From a virus: 48,297 nucleotides of DNA. Shown here one piece after another: positions 15,060-22,380 of this stretch (its first letter is position 1; each line of letters starts with the position of its first letter). The stretch lies in IMG/VR virus record IMGVR_UViG_3300049825_000606, positions 1 through 48,297 of that record. One strand, given 5' to 3'. The notes under the pieces were generated by a model. It searched no databases. It was not told where the DNA came from and saw nothing but the letters and a program-made list of their open reading frames with translations. A program made the translations under genes and the position numbers.

Positions 15060-15869
15060 ATGGCTGACTTACGAGAAAGTTTTGCAACTCTGCAAGATGC
15101 GACCACCGAAGAAGGCAAGGCATTAATCGCTCGTATCGAAGGCGAAGCTGCAGCCGCACAGAACGGTGCAATCGGTTTTGCTTTCAAGGATTCGTCTGGG
15201 AATGTAGTCCTGCCTGCTCTTAATGCGGCAGGAAACCTTGGCGTCAGCGTTGAGCACGATGACCTCGAAGGTGATGTTGCATCTGGGAAAGATGGCCTAG
15301 TCGCTTTCTCTCATAAAGATTCGGCTGGCAACCTTGTCCTTCCTTCGCTTGACGCGCTGGGAAATAGCAAAGTCGTCATCGATCACAAAGACCTCGCCGG
15401 AGATGCAGCCGCTGGTAAAGAAGGACTCGTTGGATTTTCTTTCAAAGATAGTTCCAACAATCTTGTTCTTCCAACTCTTTTGGCCTCTGGCGCAATCGCT
15501 GTAAGTGCGGCTGTAAGTGCTCTTCGCAAGAAAAGTACAGCCGGTGAGTTGGCTGCTGGTTCTGCTACCTTGGCGAACGTAACAGGCGCTTCTATCTCTT
15601 TGACTGTTAATAAAGTTTATTACGGCATCAGCGCAATTATTTGCTCACGCCGTGATTCTCTCTTTCAATTGGTTCAAGTCGATGACGCTACCTCTACTAT
15701 ACTAGCTGAAGCGATCGTCGGCGCTGGCCAGTATACTTTCGAGATGTTGTTCCCTGACATGCAGATTACTGCAGGAGCCACCGGAACTCAGACTCTAAAG
15801 ATCATGGCTAAGAACTTCGAGGCTCTTTCTTCTCTACGTGCTACTCTTACAGCTAACGAAGTAATCTAA
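15060..15869 (+). CDS. Putative capsid decoration or head-fibre protein with internal repeats, 269 aa
   Basis: After a short helical N-terminus, residues about 35-150 hold two full 43-residue repeats and a partial third, each with an F-x-x-K-D-S-x-x-N-x-V-L-P-x-L core. The remaining C-terminal domain resembles the end of the preceding protein. Repeats plus C-terminal knob suggest a trimeric fibre or surface decoration. A strong terminator follows directly, matching an abundant product. Assigned from context; no named family recognised. Confidence 0.6.
   Translation: MADLRESFATLQDATTEEGKALIARIEGEAAAAQNGAIGFAFKDSSGNVVLPALNAAGNLGVSVEHDDLEGDVASGKDGLVAFSHKDSAGNLVLPSLDALGNSKVVIDHKDLAGDAAAGKEGLVGFSFKDSSNNLVLPTLLASGAIAVSAAVSALRKKSTAGELAAGSATLANVTGASISLTVNKVYYGISAIICSRRDSLFQLVQVDDATSTILAEAIVGAGQYTFEMLFPDMQITAGATGTQTLKIMAKNFEALSSLRATLTANEVI
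15162..15509 (+). repeat. 129-base coding repeat, two full copies and one partial
   Basis: Units at 15162-15290, 15291-15419 and 15420 to about 15509 encode copies of a 43-residue motif starting G-x-x-x-F-x-x-K-D-S and ending D-L-x-G-D-x-A-x-G-K. Protein identity is higher than DNA identity, so the duplication is old and maintained by selection. Confidence 0.8.
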
Positions 15870-15875
15870 GTTTGG

Positions 15876-15898
15876 AGCGGGGGAAACCCCGCTTTTTT
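15876..15898 (+). terminator. Rho-independent terminator
   Basis: AGCGGGG and CCCCGCT form a GC-rich stem around a short GAAA loop and run straight into TTTTTT. One of the clearest terminators in the window; it ends the capsid/decoration transcript. Confidence 0.88.
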
Positions 15899-15907
15899 GA
15901 GGTTTAA

Positions 15908-16741
15908 ATGGTAGATATACCATCCGAATTTTCATCGATTGACTCAGGTATTCCCGCTGCTCTTGGTCAGACGACGATGGCTAATAGTATGCCAGTTGTT
16001 TTTGCGAGTGATCAAAATGCTTTGCAAGTTAATTTAGTTTCTAATGATGTCCCTGATTTTATTATGGGCGACGTAACTCTTGCTGTCATTGCGCAAGCGA
16101 TTGTCAGGAGAACGGTATATACCGAGCAAACTAGTAACGCTCAAAGGTCAATCCTATCTGCTTCTGCTCTTGATACCGCTGCCGGTACAGGCGCAAGAAC
16201 TGTTTTAATCACCTATTTTACGGCTACATTTACAGGACCATTTACCGAGACGATTACGCTTAACGGTGTTAGTGCTGTAAATACCGTGGCCACAAATATT
16301 TGTTACATTGAATCGATCAAGGTTTTAACCGCTGGATCGACTGGTTCTAACGCTGGTATCATCACATTAAAAGCAGCGACAGCGGGCGGTGGAGCTACGA
16401 TAGGCACCATGAATGCTTTGGATAACCAAACATTTTGGGGCCATCATTATGTTGCAACTGGAAAAGTTTGCAATATATCCGGCATATCTGTCTCTCACAA
16501 TGGGACTACGGTAGGATCAGGCGGCGTGTTTGTTATTAAGGCAAAAGATATTTCTTTAGCAAATTCCGTTGATAGACAAGTTTCAGATTTTATCAGACTT
16601 TACGGTCAATCTTCTACATTCGCAAGAGATTATAATTCATCTATAAGAATCACTGGACCTGCAAGATTTATTGTGTATGTAACTCCTGAAACATCATCGT
16701 CAACTATCTATCGAGCAGCGGTTGACTTCTATCAGCCATGA
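15908..16741 (+). CDS. Putative structural protein with ALGQTTMANSMPVV N-terminus, 277 aa
   Basis: Residues about 18-36 (ALGQTTMANSMPVVFASDQ) carry an L-G-Q-x-T-M-A-N-S-x-P-V-V-x-A-S-D-Q motif seen at the N-terminus of many phage virion proteins, probably an attachment segment. The rest is beta-rich with Ser/Thr/Gly-rich loops, typical of surface-exposed head or tail appendages. No transmembrane segment. It begins nine bases after the terminator, so it likely has its own promoter or relies on readthrough. Confidence 0.6.
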   Translation: MVDIPSEFSSIDSGIPAALGQTTMANSMPVVFASDQNALQVNLVSNDVPDFIMGDVTLAVIAQAIVRRTVYTEQTSNAQRSILSASALDTAAGTGARTVLITYFTATFTGPFTETITLNGVSAVNTVATNICYIESIKVLTAGSTGSNAGIITLKAATAGGGATIGTMNALDNQTFWGHHYVATGKVCNISGISVSHNGTTVGSGGVFVIKAKDISLANSVDRQVSDFIRLYGQSSTFARDYNSSIRITGPARFIVYVTPETSSSTIYRAAVDFYQP

Positions 16742-16753
16742 GGAAATTTAGTA

Positions 16754-17170
16754 ATGTGCTTAGAGACTTTGAATAATATATCAGAAATTGGCGAATTTAA
16801 TTTGATAGTAATGGATGATTTGCGCAAAGAATTTCCCGATAAATTCGTTGAATCAGGTGCAATGGAATACAAATGGTTCGAGCATGATATAAGACAAAAC
16901 AATTTTATTTATCTGCGTAAAGATAAAAACAGTCTATCTTTTACTTTGCAGAATGGTCCGATTAAAGAGGTAGGTGTCAATGGTTGTCAGATCGATACCT
17001 TGATTGAGGCTGCTAAGCTTATAGTTGAAGGGTTGAATGCAAAATTTCCTTGTCGTGAAAATGCCATGGCTATTACAAAACTAGACGAGGCTCTCATGTG
17101 GATGAGAGAACGGACTAGACGCAGGAATAAGATCGGCATTGAAGGAACCAGCAAAGAAGCGAGCATTTAA
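16754..17170 (+). CDS. Protein with Acb2/Tad1-like C-terminal hairpin domain, 138 aa
   Basis: The C-terminal about 65 residues (QIDTLIEAAKLIVEGLNAKF, then CRENAMAITKLDEALMWMRE) match a motif I associate with the Acb2/Tad1 hairpin-domain family, with core P-x-R-E-x-x-x-A-x-T-K-L-x-E-A-x-M-W. Acb2 sequesters cyclic nucleotides made by CBASS, and Tad1 those made by Thoeris, so some relatives disarm host immunity. The N-terminal 70 residues are a separate acidic domain I cannot name. The gene overlaps the next start by one base. Family recall is from memory and not checked; most members are uncharacterised. Confidence 0.55.
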   Translation: MCLETLNNISEIGEFNLIVMDDLRKEFPDKFVESGAMEYKWFEHDIRQNNFIYLRKDKNSLSFTLQNGPIKEVGVNGCQIDTLIEAAKLIVEGLNAKFPCRENAMAITKLDEALMWMRERTRRRNKIGIEGTSKEASI

Positions 17171-17802
17171 TGGAAGTTTCATGGACTGATTTTAAAGCTT
17201 TCGTTCAATCCCGCGCGCTCTCTATCCAGTGGGTGGCAGCGGGTGATAACTATTTCCTAAAGGCTTTTGATAGCTATTTTTCGATGGAATGCCTGATCAC
17301 GAAAGATCCTGCATTGTCGAGTGAAACCGTTGATTTTGAAACTAACTTCAAAACACAAGGCAACGTCAAGCCGTCGCAATTCGTTGCGGTTCAGGCTCAG
17401 CCGTCTTTCGGTGCTAAAACTCTCTTGATTAATGGCGTTACTAAAAAGCTTTTCTCTCGCAACACAGGCAAGCAGTTTGCAGTTAACGTGGGTTCCAACG
17501 ATCTTTTATATACGGTTTCCTACCCTTGGCTGAAGATCACAGGCGTGGAATGTATCGGTGCTGAAACCCTTGATACAGCCGAGCTTCGCGTTTACGATAC
17601 AGCGACCGGAACTTATTCCGGTTATCCGAATGCGATGCTCAATCAATTCGGTTTTACGCTCAACATGGCAAAGGACTATTACGCTCGCACCGCTCCTTTT
17701 GATGCTGATATTTACTATGGTATGGTCATTAAAATAACTTACGTTTCCATTTCTATTAAAGTCATTGGCGTTAATTTTATAATGGATGAAGTCAAATCAT
17801 GA
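17170..17802 (+). CDS. Hypothetical structural-region protein, 210 aa
   Basis: Starts one base inside the previous stop and overlaps the following peptidase by four bases. Beta-rich sequence with many aromatics (AAGDNYFLKAFDSYFSMECL; YPWLKITGVECIGAE), no signal peptide or membrane segment. The set of three translationally linked genes (16754, 17170, 17799) sits between decoration proteins and connectors. Probably virion-associated; no family recognised. Confidence 0.5.
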   Translation: MEVSWTDFKAFVQSRALSIQWVAAGDNYFLKAFDSYFSMECLITKDPALSSETVDFETNFKTQGNVKPSQFVAVQAQPSFGAKTLLINGVTKKLFSRNTGKQFAVNVGSNDLLYTVSYPWLKITGVECIGAETLDTAELRVYDTATGTYSGYPNAMLNQFGFTLNMAKDYYARTAPFDADIYYGMVIKITYVSISIKVIGVNFIMDEVKS

Positions 17803-18392
17803 AATTAATGAAGACCATGATCAATGTTCTGCATCCAGTCCTGCAGTGGATTGGTAAGATTCATTCGCCTTGGTCGCATAAATTAGTCACTGGTTATGAC
17901 TATCTTAAGGTTCGAGACTTGATTAAGCCAGGCGATGTCCTTCTCACGAGGACGTATGGAGAGCTCTCCAGCCTTATTATTCCCAGTCATTGGAAGCATG
18001 CTGCTATATATCTAGGCACAGAAATGATTGGTGAGGCCACTCAAAATGGTGTGAGATCCGACTATCTAAGCACGTTCATGCTGCATAAGGATGAAGTAAA
18101 GGTGCTTCGTCCCTTATTTTTAAGCGATATTGAGTGCAAGGAAGCAGCTTTATATGCCTTGAATCAGATCGGTGTCCCTTATGATTTCGCCTACGAGGAA
18201 ACCGTAAAAGCATTCTATTGCTCCGAGCTCGTTCGCAGTGCCTATGAGCACGCGTGGGAATTGAAGCACGCACCTGAACCGTTTCCGTTCGAGCTTCGGA
18301 TTCGGGCAGGAATTAAAACGGTTAGTCCCGACGATTTCGATAAAGCGACCAGCAAGTTTGGCGTCGTATATTGTAGCAGTTCTTTTAACTAG
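17799..18392 (+). CDS. NlpC/P60-like (YiiX-type, permuted) peptidase, 197 aa
   Basis: KPGDVLLTRTYGELSSLI opens the fold and is followed by the likely catalytic His67 in WKHAAIYLG, Glu79 and Cys141 in FYCSELV. The His-before-Cys order is that of the circularly permuted papain-like group (YiiX, poxvirus G6R) rather than classical NlpC/P60. Known or proposed activities are amidase or acyl hydrolase on lipid or peptide substrates. Here, among virion genes, it may be an entry or envelope-modifying enzyme; that is inference. No signal peptide. Confidence 0.75.
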   Translation: MKLMKTMINVLHPVLQWIGKIHSPWSHKLVTGYDYLKVRDLIKPGDVLLTRTYGELSSLIIPSHWKHAAIYLGTEMIGEATQNGVRSDYLSTFMLHKDEVKVLRPLFLSDIECKEAALYALNQIGVPYDFAYEETVKAFYCSELVRSAYEHAWELKHAPEPFPFELRIRAGIKTVSPDDFDKATSKFGVVYCSSSFN

Positions 18393-18447
18393 CAAAATGG
18401 CCTAGACTGACATAAATTTGACAGGACAAAAAATAACCGGAGACACT

Positions 18448-18684
18448 ATGAAGCTTAAGACTATTTTAAATAATACTGACTTCGTTCCTATTCTGAAAAA
18501 GCCTCGCTACTGGGTTTCATCTGAAACCCTTAAATTCGGTTCGATCTTAGATATTGAACCCGAGCTCGGGCATATGCTTATGGCTGTTTATCCTGGAGCA
18601 TTCCAAGTCGTGAGTTATGAAGAGCGTGAAAAACAATCGCGTCGTGTTAAGAAAATGGATGAAGAAACAATCGTCGAGGCATAA
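18448..18684 (+). CDS. Small head-region protein, 78 aa
   Basis: I choose ATG 18448 (CCGGAG six bases upstream) over the TTG at 18418. The 78-residue product (MKLKTILNNTDFVPILKKPR, then ILDIEPELGHMLMAVYPGAF) has the look of small phage proteins placed before the head-tail connector, with a strand-turn-strand fold and a charged C-terminal helix. Function unknown. Confidence 0.6.
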   Translation: MKLKTILNNTDFVPILKKPRYWVSSETLKFGSILDIEPELGHMLMAVYPGAFQVVSYEEREKQSRRVKKMDEETIVEA

Positions 18685-18686
18685 TC

Positions 18687-19280
18687 ATGACATTAGCTAC
18701 TCTTTCCCAACTGAAAACGCAGCTATCGTTCAAGGATTCAGATGTCCAGTACGATACTAAATTAGGACTATTCCTTGCGGCTGGTTCGGCTTGGGTGGAG
18801 AGCTATTGTAACCGAATATTCTCGAGTGCTTCATACACGGAATTGCTGCACGGAAACCGTAGTAATTTGATGAACCCAAGGCAGTGGCCGATCACGGCAG
18901 TGACCGAGGTTCGCATGTCGAGTGACCGCAATTGGTCTGACTCGAGCACGCTGATCGCAGCGGCCAACTATGGTATTTCGACCGACGGAACTGGGATAAC
19001 TTACTATAACGGTTATCTGCCTTCTGGATATGACAACGTGAGAGTCATATACACTGCGGGTTATGCAACGATTCCTCAAGATATTCAGCTCGCCTGTCTT
19101 TGGGCAGCCGAGTGGTTTTATCTGCATAACACTCGAGGCGACTCAGGTCGAACCTCGGTCGGTAAGCAAGGCGAATCGATCGGCGTACTGGCCGATATTC
19201 CGCCTATGATCAAGGCCATTCTTCAGCCTTATAAACGGTTTGAACTACCTTCCTCTGGCTTAGCGGTCGATCATATATGA
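18687..19280 (+). CDS. Head-tail connector (gp6-like adaptor), 197 aa
   Basis: The N-terminus (LATLSQLKTQLSFKDSDVQY, then LGLFLAAGSAWVESYCNRIF) is typical of HK97 gp6/phiE125 gp8 adaptors: a helix, a D-x-x-D loop and a long helix ending Y-C-N-R. Further on are a QWPITAVTEVR strand and LACLWAAEWFYLH helix. Adaptors form a ring under the portal. It overlaps the following gene by four bases. Confidence 0.8.
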   Translation: MTLATLSQLKTQLSFKDSDVQYDTKLGLFLAAGSAWVESYCNRIFSSASYTELLHGNRSNLMNPRQWPITAVTEVRMSSDRNWSDSSTLIAAANYGISTDGTGITYYNGYLPSGYDNVRVIYTAGYATIPQDIQLACLWAAEWFYLHNTRGDSGRTSVGKQGESIGVLADIPPMIKAILQPYKRFELPSSGLAVDHI

Positions 19281-19729
19281 GCGCGGAAACCGTTCTCGAG
19301 AAAATTAGACGCATGAGAGCCGCTGCCGAACCGAGCAGTGAAGCTCTGAAAAAGGCTTTCTATAGAATCGGAACGGTTCTGCAGACCGAGATGAGATTAA
19401 CTGCCCTAAGAAAAGGTGTGAAAGACCAAAGTCATTTAATTGATTCAATCAATTACAGGATAGACGGCGACACTCTCCAGGTCGGTAGTTGGGGCATTAA
19501 ATACGCGACACGAAATGAATTCGGTGGAGCGATGACTCATGCTCAAGTGGCTGGAATGTTTTACTGGATGCGTCAAGCAGGTAAGGCAAAAAGAGCAGGC
19601 AAGGGAGTCGTAACCGTGAATAAGGATGGGACTGGTTACTGGCAGCCTCGTCCCTTCATTCGGGATTCGCTGCAGAAACGCAAGGATTTTATTATTGAAC
19701 GGTTAAGAGAAGCGATGAGTGCAAAATGA
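19277..19729 (+). CDS. HK97 gp10-like tail completion/neck protein, 150 aa
   Basis: ATGA coupling to both neighbours. The pattern LIDSINYRIDGDTLQVGSWG followed by YATRNEFGGAMTH is characteristic of HK97 gp10/phage virion morphogenesis proteins, with the Y-A-x-x-x-E-F-G-G signature. The C-terminus ends RPFIRDSLQKRKD and an amphipathic helix, also typical. It connects the head completion ring to the tail. Confidence 0.8.
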   Translation: MSAETVLEKIRRMRAAAEPSSEALKKAFYRIGTVLQTEMRLTALRKGVKDQSHLIDSINYRIDGDTLQVGSWGIKYATRNEFGGAMTHAQVAGMFYWMRQAGKAKRAGKGVVTVNKDGTGYWQPRPFIRDSLQKRKDFIIERLREAMSAK

Positions 19730-20193
19730 CTTTATTTTCTCAGATTAAATTTAGTCCTCAATCCCTCAAGAGCCGTATCGCGACTGGTCTTAAGGCCACA
19801 CTAGACGAAATGCCAATCTTTAAATATGTGGCGTTCGACAAGGTAAGGCTTTACACCTCTGACTTTCGTGACAACGAACTACCAGCAGCGCAATTCATAG
19901 ATGTATCTGAAGCCGTGGAACACCTTAGAAATAGGGTTATTCGCACATGGTCGATATCTTTAGAGGTGATCCACAAGTCAACCGAGAACGAATATATTTC
20001 TCAAAAAGATATGTGGAACCTTGAGTATCAAATATCGCGGAAAATATGGGAGGTTCCTAATCTAAATATTCCAGGTGTCGTGCATTGTAAGTACATTTCT
20101 AATAGCACCGACCTCCATCTGATGGAGCCTTTCTATCTGTTACGCCTGGACTTTGAGGTCATCTATCATGAGGCGCTGGTTACTGACTGCTAG
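19726..20193 (+). CDS. Tail terminator-like protein, 155 aa
   Basis: Placed between gp10-like and the tail tube gene, the canonical spot of the tail terminator or completion protein. It has an alpha/beta composition (helix, DELPAAQFIDV-like strand region, RVIRTWSISLEVIH strand) and normal length for this role. The call is mainly positional. Overlaps the previous gene by four bases. Confidence 0.7.
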   Translation: MTLFSQIKFSPQSLKSRIATGLKATLDEMPIFKYVAFDKVRLYTSDFRDNELPAAQFIDVSEAVEHLRNRVIRTWSISLEVIHKSTENEYISQKDMWNLEYQISRKIWEVPNLNIPGVVHCKYISNSTDLHLMEPFYLLRLDFEVIYHEALVTDC

Positions 20194-20236
20194 TCGTGTA
20201 GAATAAGCTAGACAAAATAACTAGGGGAACGTCAAT

Positions 20237-21466
20237 ATGGCCAAGAATTACTCATCCATTTATGCTAATGCAACGGACAGTTCTGCACTTGAGCAGGCGT
20301 TCTACCTGAAGCAAGAGTCCGTACCAGGAACCATTATTCCGGTTCTCGGCACTGACTTTCTTTACACGCTTGCTGGTGGAAAGCTTGAATTCGGTCAGCC
20401 GATCGAATCATCACCGCATAGATCAGGTCGTCATAATAATAATACGATCAGGAAAAAGAAGGAATTATCGTGGGGATTCTCCACGTATTTCAACATTAAT
20501 ACCGCATTAGGTTCTGCTTCATCGGCTGAGATCGACACTCCAGTTCGCCTGCTTCACAAGGCAATGTTTGGTTTCGAGAACACCACGTCCGGCGCGGTTT
20601 ATAATACTTCGGCCACTCCTGGAAATACCTTCTCGATTTTTGAGGTTGGCGATAAATGGGCACGTCAGGCCACAGGCTGCTTTGTAGACGGTGCCACGCT
20701 TAACTTTCCTGGCGATGGGGAAGCAACCGTTGAATGGTCTGGTATGGGTGCAGAGTCGATCATGATCGGTATCGGCAAGTCAGTCACAGCGAACATAACC
20801 AATACGGTTACTGTTGATGTAGGCGAGGGCAAGCGTTTCAAGGCAGGCGGCCTTGTCATGGTTATCAAGTCGAACGGAACTTCACGATCGAGCGACACAC
20901 CTTCCGGCTCTCCCCGAACCGTGCTCTCAGTGGCAGGGGACGTCGTAACCCTCTCGGGGGCTTCGCTTACTGACTCCGATGGAACGGTTAACCCTGTTTA
21001 TCTTTGCTATTACGAACCAACTGGAAAGACTGGAATTGATAATCCGGTTACTGGCCTTATTGGTTCTGTAACCATTGCGGGCCTTGCCGAGCAGTGTGTG
21101 CGATCTGCAGTAATTACTTGCACCAACTCGCACGAAAAAGTCGATTACTGCTACGGCAGCGACAAGCTTGACGGAAGCATTTTCGTTCCTGCAAGCCGAT
21201 TCAATGCTGAAGTGGTTATCGAAATGAATCTTAACGCGACTATCGTCGGATTCTTTAACGACCTTTTAAACTTCACCGCTCAGAATATCACGCTGGTTCT
21301 AGGTGAAGCTGCAGGTCGCCGACTAGAAGTGCTGTTGCCAAAAGTTATTTTCGCGGTTCCTACTTTCTCACTCCCCGACACAGGTTCGATTCCTATATCG
21401 TTCACTGGTACGGCCTACCAAACAGGCTTGGATTTAGCCGATGAAATCCAGTTAAGTTACGTCTAA
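20237..21466 (+). CDS. Major tail (tube) protein, 409 aa
   Basis: Long beta-rich protein after the terminator and before the chaperones. It has a LEQAFYLKQESVPGTIIPVL opening as in siphovirus tube proteins with T-x-V-P-G-T start, then GATLNFPGDGEATVEWSGMG. Larger than minimal tube proteins, suggesting an extra surface domain. A strong ribosome site (AGGGGAACGTCAAT) and a downstream hairpin fit high expression. Confidence 0.78.
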   Translation: MAKNYSSIYANATDSSALEQAFYLKQESVPGTIIPVLGTDFLYTLAGGKLEFGQPIESSPHRSGRHNNNTIRKKKELSWGFSTYFNINTALGSASSAEIDTPVRLLHKAMFGFENTTSGAVYNTSATPGNTFSIFEVGDKWARQATGCFVDGATLNFPGDGEATVEWSGMGAESIMIGIGKSVTANITNTVTVDVGEGKRFKAGGLVMVIKSNGTSRSSDTPSGSPRTVLSVAGDVVTLSGASLTDSDGTVNPVYLCYYEPTGKTGIDNPVTGLIGSVTIAGLAEQCVRSAVITCTNSHEKVDYCYGSDKLDGSIFVPASRFNAEVVIEMNLNATIVGFFNDLLNFTAQNITLVLGEAAGRRLEVLLPKVIFAVPTFSLPDTGSIPISFTGTAYQTGLDLADEIQLSYV

Positions 21467-21474
21467 TTCAAGAT

Positions 21475-21505
21475 AGAGGACGCCTTACTAGGCGTCTTCT
21501 ATTTC
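21475..21505 (+). terminator. Hairpin after the tail tube gene
   Basis: AGAGGACGCC pairs with GGCGTCTTCT (one G-U) around a six-base loop, then ATTTCT. Moderate terminator or attenuator; downstream tail genes still need readthrough. Confidence 0.6.
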
Positions 21506-21520
21506 TCATGGAGACACTAT

Positions 21521-21982
21521 ATGGCTATTCTACTCCCAGGAAAATCTGAGACGATCCGCGTCGCTCTTAAGATTGACTCTGCAATTGATCTTGACGATGA
21601 GCTTTATGGAAAATATCTCGACACGCTTGACGAGAGCCTTTTAAATTTGAAGGAAGGCGAGGAACCGACTTGGTTCGTTATGCGTAAGGTGCTGCCGTTT
21701 GCTCTCTCGAAGAAGGTGCAGAACGAGCAGACCGCGATGAAAGACGGTGAGGTTCAAGTTAATATCAGCTTCATCGGCGAAGAGGTGCGGTGCGCACTAG
21801 TCGATATCATTAATCCTGCAAGTGTTCCTGTCGATCAGCATATTATTTATGCGAAGGAAAAAGACGGCGGAACCTCGATAGCTCTAATGGAACAACTTGT
21901 CGCGGCTGGCGTGGTCAATGATTTATATCGTGCCCGCAATGCCAAGTTGAGTCAGACGACCGAGCTCATGAAAAAAAAATAA
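21521..21982 (+). CDS. Tail assembly chaperone, short form (gpG-like), 153 aa
   Basis: Follows the tube gene with GGAGACACTAT upstream. It is an acidic, helical protein with LLNLKEGEEPTWFVMRKVLP, typical of chaperones binding the tape measure. It ends KKK-stop in a run of nine A bases. The next frame (-1) is open through the run and continues 133 codons without an ATG start, the hallmark of the G/GT programmed frameshift. Both forms hold the tape measure during tail assembly. Confidence 0.85.
   Translation: MAILLPGKSETIRVALKIDSAIDLDDELYGKYLDTLDESLLNLKEGEEPTWFVMRKVLPFALSKKVQNEQTAMKDGEVQVNISFIGEEVRCALVDIINPASVPVDQHIIYAKEKDGGTSIALMEQLVAAGVVNDLYRARNAKLSQTTELMKKK
21971..21979 (+). promoter_or_regulatory. 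Programmed -1 frameshift site (A9)
   Basis: Nine consecutive A bases in zero frame ATG AAA AAA AAA TAA. The A-AAA-AAA heptamer permits tandem slippage to the -1 frame, after which the frame reads ATA ATA GCT and is open to 22380. Position and direction match lambda-type tail chaperone slippage. Confidence 0.85.
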
Positions 21983-22380
21983 TAGCTTACATAGAATTGC
22001 AAAATGCCACGCCTGAGCGACGAAAGGATTTTCGTTGCTCTTCATGCCCTGAACGGATTCAAAAGCTTAGGCGCTGCCGTGAGGCACGCATGGACTTCAC
22101 TTCAGACGACGCTTCGCTGTTCCCTATTTACATCGAGAAAGGTGGTCAACTATACGGTTTCTGCCCTGGCAAAGCGACCTGGGACGCATCGATAGCGGGC
22201 TTATATCAAGCATTGGTCATAACGGCTGAGACTGGTATAATGCTCGAGGACGGACCGCTCGTTGAGCAAGCCGATTGGTGGATAGAATTGCTCGCTTGGT
22301 TTCTGCCGTATTACGGTGATCAAAAATTCTGGAGCCGAGCGAAGGCGATATTGGGCAGCGAAAATAAGAAGGGCAAATAA
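21979..22380 (+). CDS. Tail assembly chaperone frameshift extension (T part)
   Basis: In the -1 frame, 133 codons follow the slip site. Only a TTG at 21997 could start it independently, without a ribosome site, so I read it as the extension making a 286-residue fusion. Sequence: a basic cysteine-bearing stretch (FRCSSCPERIQ) then a helical domain (WWIELLAWFLPYYGD). The CSSC pair plus later CPG could bind metal. In lambda the T part contacts the tube protein. It stops exactly before the tape measure GTG. Confidence 0.82.
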   Translation: MIAYIELQNATPERRKDFRCSSCPERIQKLRRCREARMDFTSDDASLFPIYIEKGGQLYGFCPGKATWDASIAGLYQALVITAETGIMLEDGPLVEQADWWIELLAWFLPYYGDQKFWSRAKAILGSENKKGK

